From the NCBI RefSeq assembly GCF_021044625.1, contig NZ_CP087999.1:2701001-2765000 (forward strand): a DNA stretch of 64,000 bases, given 5' to 3'. The number at the start of each line of letters is the position of its first letter. Positions within the stretch are counted from its first letter, which is position 1. Positions 49,903-59,797 of the stretch are shown here, in pieces. The DNA is from Geomonas sp. RF6. GTDB taxonomy: Bacteria > Desulfobacterota > Desulfuromonadia > Geobacterales > Geobacteraceae. The notes beneath the pieces were generated by a model, which saw nothing but the letters and a program-made list of their open reading frames with translations, made no database searches and was not told where the DNA came from. A program made the position numbers and the translations under genes.

Positions 49903-50007
49903 GCCGTCTTCTCCTCCGCTCCCCTCCGAGTTGCCGACCTGCTCCTGCCGCGTCTCTTTGAGCTGCCTCAGCAGTGGAAAGGTGGGCAGGCGGTACTCGA
50001 AAATCAC

Positions 50008-50331
50008 CTCCTACTATAACACCCTTCAAAGTGATTAAGCAAAATGGCCCCTCCCGCATTAGAAAATGACTGAAAAAAGATGTGGCTTTGGAACGTGAGT
50101 GTCGCTGCGGCGGGAAAGAGTGAAAAGAGGAGTCTTGGAAGGAACGGAAGGGGAGGTCAGCGGCGCTGGCTGAGAACGGGTGCGCCGCGGGGTTGACGGA
50201 GAATCGGCTTTTGACAGGGGACCGGCGCGGATGGTATAGTCAGGCGCTTGTGAAACCGAGATCCCGCGTGCGATCGGCTTTTGCCGCCGTCGTGCTCGCC
50301 ACTTCACCCCCAGAGAGTCCGCCGCCCAAGC
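50008..50331. other. Divergent spacer, one promoter seen
   Basis: 324 bases between the dehydrogenase and the flippase gene. It holds the promoter listed next and no gene I can support. Confidence 0.6.
50211..50240 (+). promoter_or_regulatory. Sigma-70-like promoter for the flippase gene
   Basis: TTGACA (50211-50216), 18-base spacer, TATAGT (50235-50240). Leader of ~85 bases to ATG 50332. Confidence 0.65.
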
Positions 50332-51843
50332 ATGAACCCCCTCAAAAGACTAGCGAGACAGACTGCCGTGTACGGGCTGAGCAGCATCGTGGGCAGGCTG
50401 CTCAACTATTTCCTGGTGCCGCTGTACACGCGGATCTTCCTGCCGCAGGAGTACGGCATCGTCACCGAGCTGTACGCCTACGCGAGCTTTCTGATGATCC
50501 TCCTCACCTTCGGGATGGAGACGACCTTCTTCCGGTTTTCCGTGAGCCACGAGGACAAGGAGGGGGTGTACGGCACCTCCCTCCTTCCCGTCGTGGGGCT
50601 AAACCTCCTCTTCATGGCCATCGGCATCTCGGCCTCCTCCTTTATTGCCGAAAAGCTGCACTATCACGGGCACTCGGAGTACCTCGTCTACTTCGTGCTG
50701 ATCGTGGGGCTCGACGCGATCTCGGCGATCCCCTTCGCGCGCCTGAGGCAGCAGCACAGGGCTCCCAGGTTCGCTCTGCTAAAGCTCGCAAACATCGGGA
50801 TAAACATCGCGCTGAACCTCTTCTTCCTCCTCCTTTGCCCGTACCTCCTGCGGCACGGCTACGGCGCGTTCCTCTCCTTCTACGACCCGGCGGGGGGGGT
50901 GGGGTACGTCTTTCTCTCCAATCTCATCGCCAGCGCGGTCACCCTCCTCCTTCTGTGCGGCGACCTCTTCGGGGTGCGCCTGCGCTTTGACCGCGAGCTC
51001 TTCCGCGGGATGGTCCGCTACGCCCTCCCCCTCCTTCTTGCGGGAATGGCGGGGATGGTGAACGAGACGCTGGACAGGATACTCCTGCGCTACCTCCTCG
51101 TTGTTCCCGCCGGGGTCGCCAATGCGGCTGATTACGTCATGGCCCAGATCGGGATCTATGGTGCGAACTACAAGGTCTCCATCCTGATGACCCTTTTCAT
51201 CCAGACCTTCCGCTACGCGGCGGAGCCGTTCTTCTTTTCCCACGCAAAGGAGAGCGACGCCCGCGACCTGTACCGGCAGGTCATGACCTGGTTCATACTT
51301 TTCGGCCTCGTCATCTTCCTCGGGGTCATGCTGTACATCGATGTCGTGCGCGGCTTCATCGGGGCGAAGTACTACTCCGGCATGGGGATCGTGCCGATCC
51401 TCCTGCTCGCAAATCTCTTCCTCGGGGTCATCTTCAACCTCTCCATCTGGTACAAGTTGAACAACAAGACGCAGTACGGCGCCTACATCACCATCTTCGG
51501 CGCGATCGTGACGATCGTCGCCAACGTCGTGCTGATACCGCTCATGGGGTATGCCGGTGCGGCATGGGCGACCTTCATCTGCTATTTCTGCACGATGATC
51601 GTGTCGTACGTGTGGGGACAGAAGCATTACCCGGTCGATTACGAGCTCGCGAAGATCGGGGGATACTTCGCCTTCGCGCTCGGGTTGTACTTTCTCAGCA
51701 CCGCCTGGCCCTTCCACGCGCGCTCCTTCGTCCTCGCGGCGAACAGCATGCTCTTTATCCTTTTCCTGGCTGTCGCAGTCGGAAAGGAAAAGCGCGCGCT
51801 TCTCAGGCTGAAGGCGGGCGAGAGCGTGAGCCGGATGCCCTGA
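50332..51843 (+). CDS. Wzx-type polysaccharide flippase (MOP superfamily)
   Basis: 503 residues with about 14 hydrophobic helices, starting MNPLKRLARQTAVYGLSSIV. The YGLSSIVGRLLNYFLVPLYT start and EYGIVTELYAYASFLMILLT are typical of O-antigen/exopolysaccharide flippases of the MATE-like fold. Moves undecaprenyl-linked oligosaccharide to the outer face of the inner membrane. No glycosyltransferases adjoin it. The ribosome site is weak (AGAGAG 12-17 bases upstream). Followed 62 bases on by murJ, a relative. Confidence 0.88.
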   Translation: MNPLKRLARQTAVYGLSSIVGRLLNYFLVPLYTRIFLPQEYGIVTELYAYASFLMILLTFGMETTFFRFSVSHEDKEGVYGTSLLPVVGLNLLFMAIGISASSFIAEKLHYHGHSEYLVYFVLIVGLDAISAIPFARLRQQHRAPRFALLKLANIGINIALNLFFLLLCPYLLRHGYGAFLSFYDPAGGVGYVFLSNLIASAVTLLLLCGDLFGVRLRFDRELFRGMVRYALPLLLAGMAGMVNETLDRILLRYLLVVPAGVANAADYVMAQIGIYGANYKVSILMTLFIQTFRYAAEPFFFSHAKESDARDLYRQVMTWFILFGLVIFLGVMLYIDVVRGFIGAKYYSGMGIVPILLLANLFLGVIFNLSIWYKLNNKTQYGAYITIFGAIVTIVANVVLIPLMGYAGAAWATFICYFCTMIVSYVWGQKHYPVDYELAKIGGYFAFALGLYFLSTAWPFHARSFVLAANSMLFILFLAVAVGKEKRALLRLKAGESVSRMP

Positions 51844-51905
51844 CGATCGTCACCCCCGAGACTTGAAGGGAGTCGCTACTCCACCGTAACCACTGAAGGG
51901 GCCCG

Positions 51906-53495
51906 ATGTCCGAAAAGAAAAACATCGCACGAGCCGCCGGCGTCCTCGGTGCCGCCACCATGCTCTCCCGCATCATGGGGATGATCCGCGACATGGTGGT
52001 CTCGCGCCTTTTCGGCGCCGGGCTCTACACCGACGCCTTCTTCGCCGCCTTCCAGATTCCGAACATGCTGCGGCGCTTCTTCGCCGAGGGTGCCCTTACC
52101 TCCGCCTTTGTCCCGACCTTTTCCGAATGGTACACGAAGCACGGCGAGGAGGAAGCTCGCGATCTGGCGAACATCTGTTTCACCCTTCTCACCATAGCCC
52201 TCGCCGTCGTTACCGTGCTCGGTATAGTCTTCTCCCCCTTCATCATCTCCCTCATGTTTCCCGGCTTCGCCGCGAATCCCGAAAAGCTCTCCCTCACGAT
52301 CCTGCTGAACCGGCTGATGTTTCCCTACATCTTCTTCGTGAGCCTTGTCGCGCTGTGCATGGGGATTCTGAACACGGTGCGCCACTTCTTTACTCCGGCC
52401 ATATCCACCGTTTTCCTCAATATCTCCATGATCCTCTGCGCGCTCCTGCTGCACGACCGCTTCCAGGTCCCGATCGTGGCGCTGGCCGTGGGGGTGCTGG
52501 TTGGCGGCTTCGCTCAGCTCGCCCTGCAGCTGCCGGTCCTCTACCGAAAAGGGTTTCCGCTGCGCCCCCGCTTCGTTTTGGGGCATCCGGCGGTGAGGAG
52601 GATCTCGCTTCTCATGGGGCCTGCGGTCTTCGGGGTGGGGGGGTACTACCTCAATATCGCCGTCGGGGCGATCCTCGCCTCCCTCCTGCCCCAGGGGAGC
52701 GTGTCGTATCTGTACTATGCCCAGCGCCTCTTCGAGTTTCCCCAGGGGATCTTCACCGCGCCGGTCGCCCAGGCTGTCCTCCCCTCCATGAGCCGGCAGG
52801 CCGCGGCGGGGGATCTCCCCGCGCTGAAGGAGTCTCTCTCCTACGGGATGCGCCTCACCCTCTTCATCACCATTCCCGCCACGGTGGGACTCCTTCTGTG
52901 CACGACGCCGATCTTCTCCCTCCTCTTCATGGGGGGGGCCTTCGACTACGCGAAGGCGAGAGCGTGCAGCGAGGCGCTCTTCTACTACGCTTCGGGGCTG
53001 TCGGTCGTGGCGCTGGTGCGGGTAGTCGTTCCCGCCTTCTACGCCCTCGGCGACACGAGGACGCCGGTGATCACCGCCTTTGTCGCGTTCGTGCTGAACC
53101 TCGTCTTCTGCCTCGCCCTCATGGGGCCGCTGAAACACGGCGGGCTGGCGTTCGCCTCGACCCTCTCCGCGCTCTGCAACCTCGTTCTCCTGCTCTGGCT
53201 GATCCGCAGGAGGATCGGGCGCTTCGGCGGTCGCGCCGTCGCGATCTCCGTCCTGAAGGGAGCGGTCGCTTCCGTGCCGATGGGGGTGGTGGTGTACTGG
53301 ATGCTCGGGGTGACGGAGTGGTCGCGCGGCGGGGAGAAGCTGGTAAAGGGTGTGGTGCTCGGGGGGAGTGTCGGCGCGGGGATCGCCGTCTTCTTCGTCT
53401 GCGCGCGCCTTCTGGGGTGTGAGGAGGCGCGTGACGCGCTCTCGCTGGTGAAAAGGAAGGTGTTAAAGGAAAAGGGGGAAGGTTCCGGCAGCTGA
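51906..53495 (+). CDS. murJ: Lipid II flippase MurJ
   Basis: 529 residues, ~14 transmembrane helices. N-terminal MurJ text KKNIARAAGVLGAATMLSRI and MGMIRDMVVSRLFGAGLYTD, RFFAEGALTSAFVPTFSEW, and the essential Arg residues in that region. Exports lipid II for peptidoglycan synthesis. AAGGGGCCCG precedes the ATG. A terminator follows. Confidence 0.95.
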   Translation: MSEKKNIARAAGVLGAATMLSRIMGMIRDMVVSRLFGAGLYTDAFFAAFQIPNMLRRFFAEGALTSAFVPTFSEWYTKHGEEEARDLANICFTLLTIALAVVTVLGIVFSPFIISLMFPGFAANPEKLSLTILLNRLMFPYIFFVSLVALCMGILNTVRHFFTPAISTVFLNISMILCALLLHDRFQVPIVALAVGVLVGGFAQLALQLPVLYRKGFPLRPRFVLGHPAVRRISLLMGPAVFGVGGYYLNIAVGAILASLLPQGSVSYLYYAQRLFEFPQGIFTAPVAQAVLPSMSRQAAAGDLPALKESLSYGMRLTLFITIPATVGLLLCTTPIFSLLFMGGAFDYAKARACSEALFYYASGLSVVALVRVVVPAFYALGDTRTPVITAFVAFVLNLVFCLALMGPLKHGGLAFASTLSALCNLVLLLWLIRRRIGRFGGRAVAISVLKGAVASVPMGVVVYWMLGVTEWSRGGEKLVKGVVLGGSVGAGIAVFFVCARLLGCEEARDALSLVKRKVLKEKGEGSGS

Positions 53496-53500
53496 GGCGG

Positions 53501-53540
53501 AAAAGGGGATAGGGCGAAAAAGCACCCTGTCCCCTTTTTT
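53501..53540 (+). terminator. Rho-independent terminator after murJ
   Basis: AAAAGGGGATAGGG (53501-53514) pairs with CCCTGTCCCCTTTT (53525-53538), loop ~10 bases, ending in a T run. Confidence 0.88.
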
Positions 53541-53781
53541 ACTGCCCCATTTTCTTGTTACTTTTTTTAACAAAGGAGGGAAAGGTGCTTCCGGCTGTGG
53601 TGGTTATGAACAGGATTTCCACCGGCCCGTTTCGCTAATTAGCTGGTATACATCTTTCCTTGACTAAATCTTTATCGATCTGGCCGTCTTTCTGTAAGTG
53701 GCCGACTTTAAACGGTTCTGTGGTCGTGGCCAAAAAGTGTGCAGAACGCGTAAACGCCTTTTACAGTAGATGTTTACAAAT

Positions 53782-53827
53782 TTCTCCACACCGTTATCCA
53801 CAGCTTTTACACAGAAGCTGTGGATAA
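53782..53827. promoter_or_regulatory. DnaA-box cluster in a perfect 13-bp hairpin
   Basis: Two perfect DnaA boxes, TTATCCACA (53794-53802) and TGTGGATAA (53819-53827), form inverted arms TTATCCACAGCTT/AAGCTGTGGATAA with an 8-base loop. One-mismatch boxes TTCTCCACA (53782-53790) and TTTTACACA (53805-53813) overlap or adjoin. The flanks are A/T-rich. No dnaA, dnaN or gid gene is near. Confidence 0.6.
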
Positions 53828-53855
53828 GGGGAGAGTGGGTAAAAAATTAACAACT

Positions 53856-54641
53856 TCAATCCTTTTCCAAACTCTTCGCTTCCTGCCACAGCTCTTCCAT
53901 CTCCTCAAGGGTCGCCGACTGCATCGCGCTCCCCCTCGCATGGAGTGTCTCCTCGATGTGGGTGAAGCGCCTGGTGAAGCGCTGGATCGTCTTCCGGAGC
54001 GCCTCCTCGGGATTTATGGAAAGAAAGCGCCCGAGGTTCACGATAGCGAAAAGGAGGTCGCCCAGTTCCGATTCCATTTCCTCCTGGTCGCCGGCGAGCA
54101 TCGCTTCCTCGAATTCGTGCAGCTCCTCCATGACCTTCGCAAAGACCTGGTCCGTGTGCTCCCAGTCAAAGCCGACACGCGCCGCCTTCTCGGTGATCTT
54201 CTGCGCCTGCATGAGGGCGGGGAGCTGCTGCGGCACACCTGAGAGTGCAGACTTTCGCTCCTCCCCCTTTTCCTTCTTCTTGATCTTCTCCCAATTCACC
54301 AGCTGCTCTTCGCTCGTCCTGATCGTCTCCTCGCCAAAGACGTGCGGGTGGCGCCGGATCAGCTTTTCGTTGATCGCCTCCAGCACCTCGTCCATGGTGA
54401 AGGAGCCGCTCTCCTCCGCAATCGCCGCGTGAAATACCGGCTGCAGGAGGAGGTCCCCCAGTTCCTCCTTCAGGTGGTCGACCGAGCCGCTATCTATCGC
54501 CTCGATGACTTCGTACGCTTCTTCCAGGAGGTAGCGCTTCAGCGAGTCGTGGGTCTGCTCCGCGTCCCAGGGGCAGCCGCCGGGGGCGCGCAGCTTGCGC
54601 ATGATGTCCATCAGTGTGTCGAACTTCGTCTTCTCTGTCAT
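53856..54641 (-). CDS. mazG: Nucleoside triphosphate pyrophosphohydrolase MazG
   Basis: 261 residues with the two tandem MazG helical repeats: LRAPGGCPWDAEQTHDSLKRYLLEEAYEVIEAID with HLKEELGDLLLQ, and FEEAMLAGDQEEMESELGDLLFAIVNLGRFL. The EExxE/ExxD metal sites are visible. Cleans (d)NTP pools and may act on ppGpp-linked stress. It is upstream of nothing on this strand; tgt precedes it with a 66-base gap. Confidence 0.94.
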   Translation of the reverse strand: MTEKTKFDTLMDIMRKLRAPGGCPWDAEQTHDSLKRYLLEEAYEVIEAIDSGSVDHLKEELGDLLLQPVFHAAIAEESGSFTMDEVLEAINEKLIRRHPHVFGEETIRTSEEQLVNWEKIKKKEKGEERKSALSGVPQQLPALMQAQKITEKAARVGFDWEHTDQVFAKVMEELHEFEEAMLAGDQEEMESELGDLLFAIVNLGRFLSINPEEALRKTIQRFTRRFTHIEETLHARGSAMQSATLEEMEELWQEAKSLEKD

Positions 54642-54707
54642 CGCTTCCTCTGTTTTGCGCCGGAGCGGGCTGGCGGCGCTACCCCGCCGACAGCCCGGCT
54701 TCTCCTG

Positions 54708-55817
<1,110 letters not shown>

Positions 55818-55971
55818 TTACCTTCCGTGATTGCTAAATTTTTTTGCTGCAACAGCAACTTAATTAGCAGAGCCCCGCCCAAAAAGCAAGGTCGACGGCC
55901 CCCGCGGGGCAAAACACGGTTTGCCTGAAGCTAAACGCGTGTTATCCTTACTCGCGTTGCCATCCTGCATA

Positions 55972-56000
55972 TTGTATACAATACGATATAGTGTATACAA
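55972..56000. promoter_or_regulatory. Paired GTATAC palindromes (candidate operator)
   Basis: TTGTATACAA (55972-55981, perfect palindrome) and GTGTATACAA (55991-56000) with their GTATAC cores 19 bases apart, about two helical turns. They end eight bases before the -35 hexamer. GntR/FadR-class repressors use sites of this kind. Confidence 0.6.
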
Positions 56001-56007
56001 AACGCGC

Positions 56008-56036
56008 TTGCATTTTGTCGCCCCCGGCCGTAATAT
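56008..56036 (+). promoter_or_regulatory. Sigma-70-like promoter for sdh/frdCAB
   Basis: TTGCAT (56008-56013), 17-base spacer, TAATAT (56031-56036). Gives a leader of about 270 bases before the cytochrome gene. Confidence 0.7.
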
Positions 56037-56093
56037 ACCGCACCGCCTAAGCCTCGGCCCCTCGCGCCACCACAGCAAAGAGGAGGGAGTCCA

Positions 56094-56141
56094 ATGAAGC
56101 CATTGCGCGCACCACCCCTCATGCAGCGGCAACCGGTGTGA
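56094..56141 (+). CDS. 15-residue upstream ORF in the sdh leader
   Basis: AGAGGAGGGAG lies seven bases before ATG 56094. The peptide is MKPLRAPPLMQRQPV, with three Pro and three basic residues. It could be a regulatory leader peptide, or the site could bind ribosomes without coding value. Confidence 0.4.
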   Translation: MKPLRAPPLMQRQPV

Positions 56142-56218
56142 CGTACGCTGCTGCAGTAGAACGGCTCACCAGAGCGCTTTATGCGCACAGCAGGTAACCC
56201 GATTATAGCTGTCTTACG

Positions 56219-56239
56219 ATCCTCCCGGGAAGAGGATCC
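56219..56239 (+). promoter_or_regulatory. Leader hairpin before frdC
   Basis: GATCCTC pairs with GAGGATC around a CCGGGAA loop. No T run, so not a terminator; possible mRNA structure element. Confidence 0.4.
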
Positions 56240-56313
56240 TGCCCGGGGCCCATTCTGAGCTCGGGGGGCTGTGCGAGACAGACGCTAATCAAGAAAGGTA
56301 GAGGGAAAAGACT

Positions 56314-56979
56314 ATGCATATCTTCAAAAGCACCGTGGGGAGGAAGATCCTCATGTCGGTCTCGGGGCAACTCCTGATTCTCTTTGTCCTTGTCCACCTC
56401 ATGGGGAACAGCGCCATTTTCCTCGGGCCGAGCGTCATCAACGGCTACGCCGAGCACCTGAACAGTCTCCTGCCGCTGGTGTGGAGCATGCGGGTGGCCA
56501 TGCTGATCGCGCTGCTCGTGCACGTCACCTACGGGGTGCAGCTCACCCTGGAGAACAAGGAGGCGAAGCCGAAGGGGTATGCGGTGCAGCGGCAGCTGAG
56601 GGCGAACTTCGCTTCCCGCAACATGATCTGGACCGGCGTCCTCCTGGCGCTCTTCATCGCCTACCACCTGCTGCAGTTCACCTTCAAGGTGACGCCGGAG
56701 GTTGCAGCGCTCACCGCGACGATCGGGCGCTACGACGTCTATGCGATGGTGGTGACGACCTTGCGGCGCGGGGTCATCGCGGCGACCTACATCTTTGCCA
56801 TGGTCATGCTCTACCTGCACCTGCGTCACGGCATCCCGAGCTTCCTGCAGACCATGGGGTGGAACAACGCGCGGACCCTTTCCCCGATTTCGGCCATGGG
56901 AAAGGCGGTGTCGGCCCTGCTGATGCTCGGCTACATGGCCATCCCCGTCACCATCTTGTTCGGCGTTCTCAATATATAG
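56314..56979 (+). CDS. frdC: Succinate dehydrogenase/fumarate reductase cytochrome b subunit
   Basis: 221 residues with five transmembrane helices, the di-heme type (Wolinella/B. subtilis class). His candidates for the heme ligands are seen in [32 protein letters not shown] and [10 protein letters not shown]. Start [20 protein letters not shown] with AAAGGTAGAGG upstream. It anchors the flavoprotein and Fe-S subunits and exchanges electrons with menaquinone. In Geobacter the homologous frdCAB enzyme works both as fumarate reductase and succinate dehydrogenase. Confidence 0.94.
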   Translation: MHIFKSTVGRKILMSVSGQLLILFVLVHLMGNSAIFLGPSVINGYAEHLNSLLPLVWSMRVAMLIALLVHVTYGVQLTLENKEAKPKGYAVQRQLRANFASRNMIWTGVLLALFIAYHLLQFTFKVTPEVAALTATIGRYDVYAMVVTTLRRGVIAATYIFAMVMLYLHLRHGIPSFLQTMGWNNARTLSPISAMGKAVSALLMLGYMAIPVTILFGVLNI

Positions 56980-56989
56980 GGGGGATACA

Positions 56990-58903
56990 GTGATACTCGA
57001 CGGAAAATGTCCGAAAGGACCGATTGAAAGCTCGTGGGACCGGCACCGTTTCGACCTGAAGCTGGTGAACCCTGCCAACAAGAGAAAGTACAAGATCATC
57101 GTCGTCGGCACCGGGCTCGCCGGCGCCTCCGCAGCAGCCACCCTCGGGGAACTCGGCTACCGCGTCGAGGCGTTCTGCTACCAGGACAGCGCGCGCCGCG
57201 CCCATTCCATCGCCGCACAGGGGGGGATCAACGCCGCGAAGAACTACCCCAACGACGGCGACAGTGTCTACCGCCTCTTCTACGACACCATAAAGGGGGG
57301 GGACTTCCGCGCCCGCGAGGCGGACGTGTGGCGGCTCGCGCAGGTCTCGAACAACATCATCGACCAGTGCGTGGCGCAGGGGGTTCCCTTTGCCCGTGAC
57401 TATGCCGGCTACCTCGACAACCGCTCCTTCGGCGGCGCCCAGGTCTCCCGCACTTTCTACGCCCGCGGGCAGACCGGGCAGCAGCTCCTCCTCGGCGCCT
57501 ACTCCGCACTGTCGCGCCAGGTGCATGCGGGGACCGTGAAGGTCTTCGAGCGCACCGAGATGCTCGATCTCGTGGTGGTGGACGGCGAGGCGAAGGGGAT
57601 TACGGTTCGCGACATGGTCACCGGCGAGATCCGCTGCCACGTCGGCGACGCCGTCGTCCTCGCCAGCGGCGGATACGTCAACGTCTTCTACCTCTCCACG
57701 AACGCCATGGGATGCTCGGTGACGGCGACCTGGCGCGCGCACAAGAAGGGGGCGTTCTTCGCCAACCCCTGCTACACCCAGATCCACCCGACCTGCATCC
57801 CGCAAAGCGGGGAGCACCAGTCAAAGCTCACCCTCATGTCGGAGTCGCTGCGAAACGACGGGCGCTGCTGGGCGCCGAAGCAGGCGGGGGATACCCGCCC
57901 GCCGAACCAGATACCGGAGGATGAGCGGGACTACTACCTGGAGCGGAAGTACCCCTCATTTGGCAACCTCGCCCCGCGCGACATCGCCTCCCGTGCAGCA
58001 AAGGAGCAGTGCGACGACGGTCGCGGCGTCGGCCCAGGCGGGCGCGGCGTCTATCTCGACTTCGCCGATGCCATAAAGAGGCTCGGGGAGAAGACGATCC
58101 GGGAGCGCTACGGCAACCTCTTCGACATGTACGAAAAGATCACCGACGAGGACGGGTACAAGGTGCCGATGCGCATCTACCCGGCGCCACACTACGCCAT
58201 GGGGGGGCTCTGGGTCGATTACAACTGTCAGAGCAACCTCCCCGGGCTTTTCGTGATCGGCGAGGCGAACTTCTCGGTGCACGGCGCGAACCGTCTCGGC
58301 GCCTCCGCCCTCATGCAGGGACTTGCCGACGGCTACTTCGTGATCCCCTACACCATCGCCGGGTACCTCGCGCGCATCAAGCCGGGGGAGGTCTCGGCGG
58401 AGGACGCGGAGTGCAGGAAGTCGATCGAGGATGTGAAGGCGTACACCAGCCGGCTTCTCTCCATAAACGGGAAGAAGACGGTGAACGACTTCCACCGCGA
58501 GCTCGGCAAGATTATGTGGAACGACGTCGGGATGGCGCGCAGCGAGCAGAGCCTCACCGATGCCATAAAGAGGATCCCCGACCTGCGCGACGAGTTCTGG
58601 CACAACGTGAAGGTCTCCGGCAGCGGGATGGAGCTGAACCAGCAGCTGGAGAACGCGGGGCGCGTGGCGGATTTCCTGGAGTTCGGCGAGCTTCTGGCGC
58701 GCGACGCCCTGCACCGCAAGGAGTCGTGCGGCGGGCACTTCCGCGTGGAGTACCAGATGCCGGACGGCGAGGCGAAGCGCGATGACGAGAACTTCTGCTA
58801 TGTGGCGGCGTGGGGCTTCAATGGGGTCGACCAGGAGCCGGAGCTGCACAAGGAGCCGTTGACGTTCGAGAACGTCCACCTGGCGGTAAGGAGCTACAAA
58901 TGA
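56990..58903 (+). CDS. frdA: Succinate dehydrogenase/fumarate reductase flavoprotein subunit
   Basis: 637 residues. FAD site [20 protein letters not shown]; covalent-FAD histidine in [14 protein letters not shown]; substrate-site [12 protein letters not shown] and the MGGLWVDYN block; [20 protein letters not shown]. Matches the B. subtilis/Wolinella class in length. TGA overlaps the frdB ATG. Ten bases after frdC. Confidence 0.96.
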   Translation: MILDGKCPKGPIESSWDRHRFDLKLVNPANKRKYKIIVVGTGLAGASAAATLGELGYRVEAFCYQDSARRAHSIAAQGGINAAKNYPNDGDSVYRLFYDTIKGGDFRAREADVWRLAQVSNNIIDQCVAQGVPFARDYAGYLDNRSFGGAQVSRTFYARGQTGQQLLLGAYSALSRQVHAGTVKVFERTEMLDLVVVDGEAKGITVRDMVTGEIRCHVGDAVVLASGGYVNVFYLSTNAMGCSVTATWRAHKKGAFFANPCYTQIHPTCIPQSGEHQSKLTLMSESLRNDGRCWAPKQAGDTRPPNQIPEDERDYYLERKYPSFGNLAPRDIASRAAKEQCDDGRGVGPGGRGVYLDFADAIKRLGEKTIRERYGNLFDMYEKITDEDGYKVPMRIYPAPHYAMGGLWVDYNCQSNLPGLFVIGEANFSVHGANRLGASALMQGLADGYFVIPYTIAGYLARIKPGEVSAEDAECRKSIEDVKAYTSRLLSINGKKTVNDFHRELGKIMWNDVGMARSEQSLTDAIKRIPDLRDEFWHNVKVSGSGMELNQQLENAGRVADFLEFGELLARDALHRKESCGGHFRVEYQMPDGEAKRDDENFCYVAAWGFNGVDQEPELHKEPLTFENVHLAVRSYK

Positions 58904-59640
58904 ACCTGACACTGCATGTATGGCGCCAGAAAGGGCCGAACCAGCCGGGGAGGCTCGAGCAATACGAGGCGAAGGATATAAGTCCGGACATGTCGTTTCT
59001 GGAGATGCTCGACGTGGTGAACGAGGAGCTCATCAAGGCGGGGCAGGATCCGATATCCTTTGATCATGACTGCCGCGAGGGGATCTGCGGCTCCTGCTCG
59101 CAGGTAATAAACGGCATCCCCCACGGGGGGCGCGAGCACACCACCGTCTGCCAGCTGCACATGAGGGCCTTCAAGGACGGCGACGACATCTACATCGAAC
59201 CGTGGCGCGCCACCGCCTTCCCGATCATCAAGGACCTGATCGTGGACCGCACCTCCATGGAAAAGATCATCCAGGCGGGAGGGTATGTTTCGGTGCACAC
59301 CGGAGGGGTGGTGGACGGAAACGCCCACCTGGTGCCGAAGCCCGCGGCGGACTACGCGATGGACGCGGCGGAGTGCATCGCCTGTGGTGCCTGCATAGCT
59401 GCCTGCCCGAACGGCTCCGCCATGCTGTACACCGCCGCAAAGGTGGCGCAGCTCGCCGCGCTGCCGCAGGGGCAGGTGGAGGCGGCGCGCCGCGTCTGTG
59501 CCATGACCGATGCCATGAGGGCGAACGGCTTTGGCAACTGCTCGAATCACTTCGAGTGCGAGTCGGTCTGCCCGAAGGGGATCAGCGTGAAGTTCATCGC
59601 GAAGCTGAACAGGGAGTACCAGAAGGCGCTGACGAAGTAG
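58900..59640 (+). CDS. frdB: Succinate dehydrogenase/fumarate reductase iron-sulfur subunit
   Basis: 246 residues from ATG 58900, overlapping the frdA stop (ATGA). The 2Fe-2S site is [16 protein letters not shown] with a distal Cys in TTVCQLHM; the 4Fe-4S and 3Fe-4S ligands are in [15 protein letters not shown] and CESVCPKG. Carries electrons between flavin and cytochrome. Confidence 0.96.
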   Translation: MNLTLHVWRQKGPNQPGRLEQYEAKDISPDMSFLEMLDVVNEELIKAGQDPISFDHDCREGICGSCSQVINGIPHGGREHTTVCQLHMRAFKDGDDIYIEPWRATAFPIIKDLIVDRTSMEKIIQAGGYVSVHTGGVVDGNAHLVPKPAADYAMDAAECIACGACIAACPNGSAMLYTAAKVAQLAALPQGQVEAARRVCAMTDAMRANGFGNCSNHFECESVCPKGISVKFIAKLNREYQKALTK

Positions 59641-59663
59641 GGAAGAGTACATCGCGGACCATG

Positions 59664-59697
59664 CGGGCGGAGGGGAGACTTTCCGCCCGTTTTTTTG
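59664..59697 (+). terminator. Rho-independent terminator after frdCAB
   Basis: CGGGCGGA (59664-59671) pairs with TCCGCCCG (59682-59689), then eight T. Confidence 0.88.
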
Positions 59698-59731
59698 TTG
59701 CCCGGGGATGCGGCGCCTGTGTAGAATTTCC

Positions 59732-59776
59732 GTCCGACAGGTCCGACAGGTCCGACAGGTCCGACAGGTCCGACAG
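59732..59776. repeat. Perfect 9-bp tandem repeat, five copies
   Basis: GTCCGACAG repeated five times without error, 22 bases before the Cas6-like start. A degenerate version lies at 12129-12171. Confidence 0.92.
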
Positions 59777-59797
59777 TACAACTCACAAGGATCCCCA

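Larger units (their letters stand above)
55818..56313. other. 496-base sdh/frd leader and tgt upstream region
   Basis: Holds the paired operator, promoter, upstream ORF and a short hairpin listed separately. GCGGGGC runs near 55910 form further small stems. No larger gene seen. Confidence 0.7.

Noticed and set aside
53496..53855. Chromosomal origin of replication
   Set aside because: DnaA boxes are good, but neighbours are murJ and mazG, there is no dnaA/dnaN/rpmH/gid gene, and no skew could be calculated; kept as a DnaA-box finding only.
59732..59776. CRISPR array
   Set aside because: The 9-bp units abut with no spacers, so this is a simple tandem repeat despite the adjoining Cas6-like gene.
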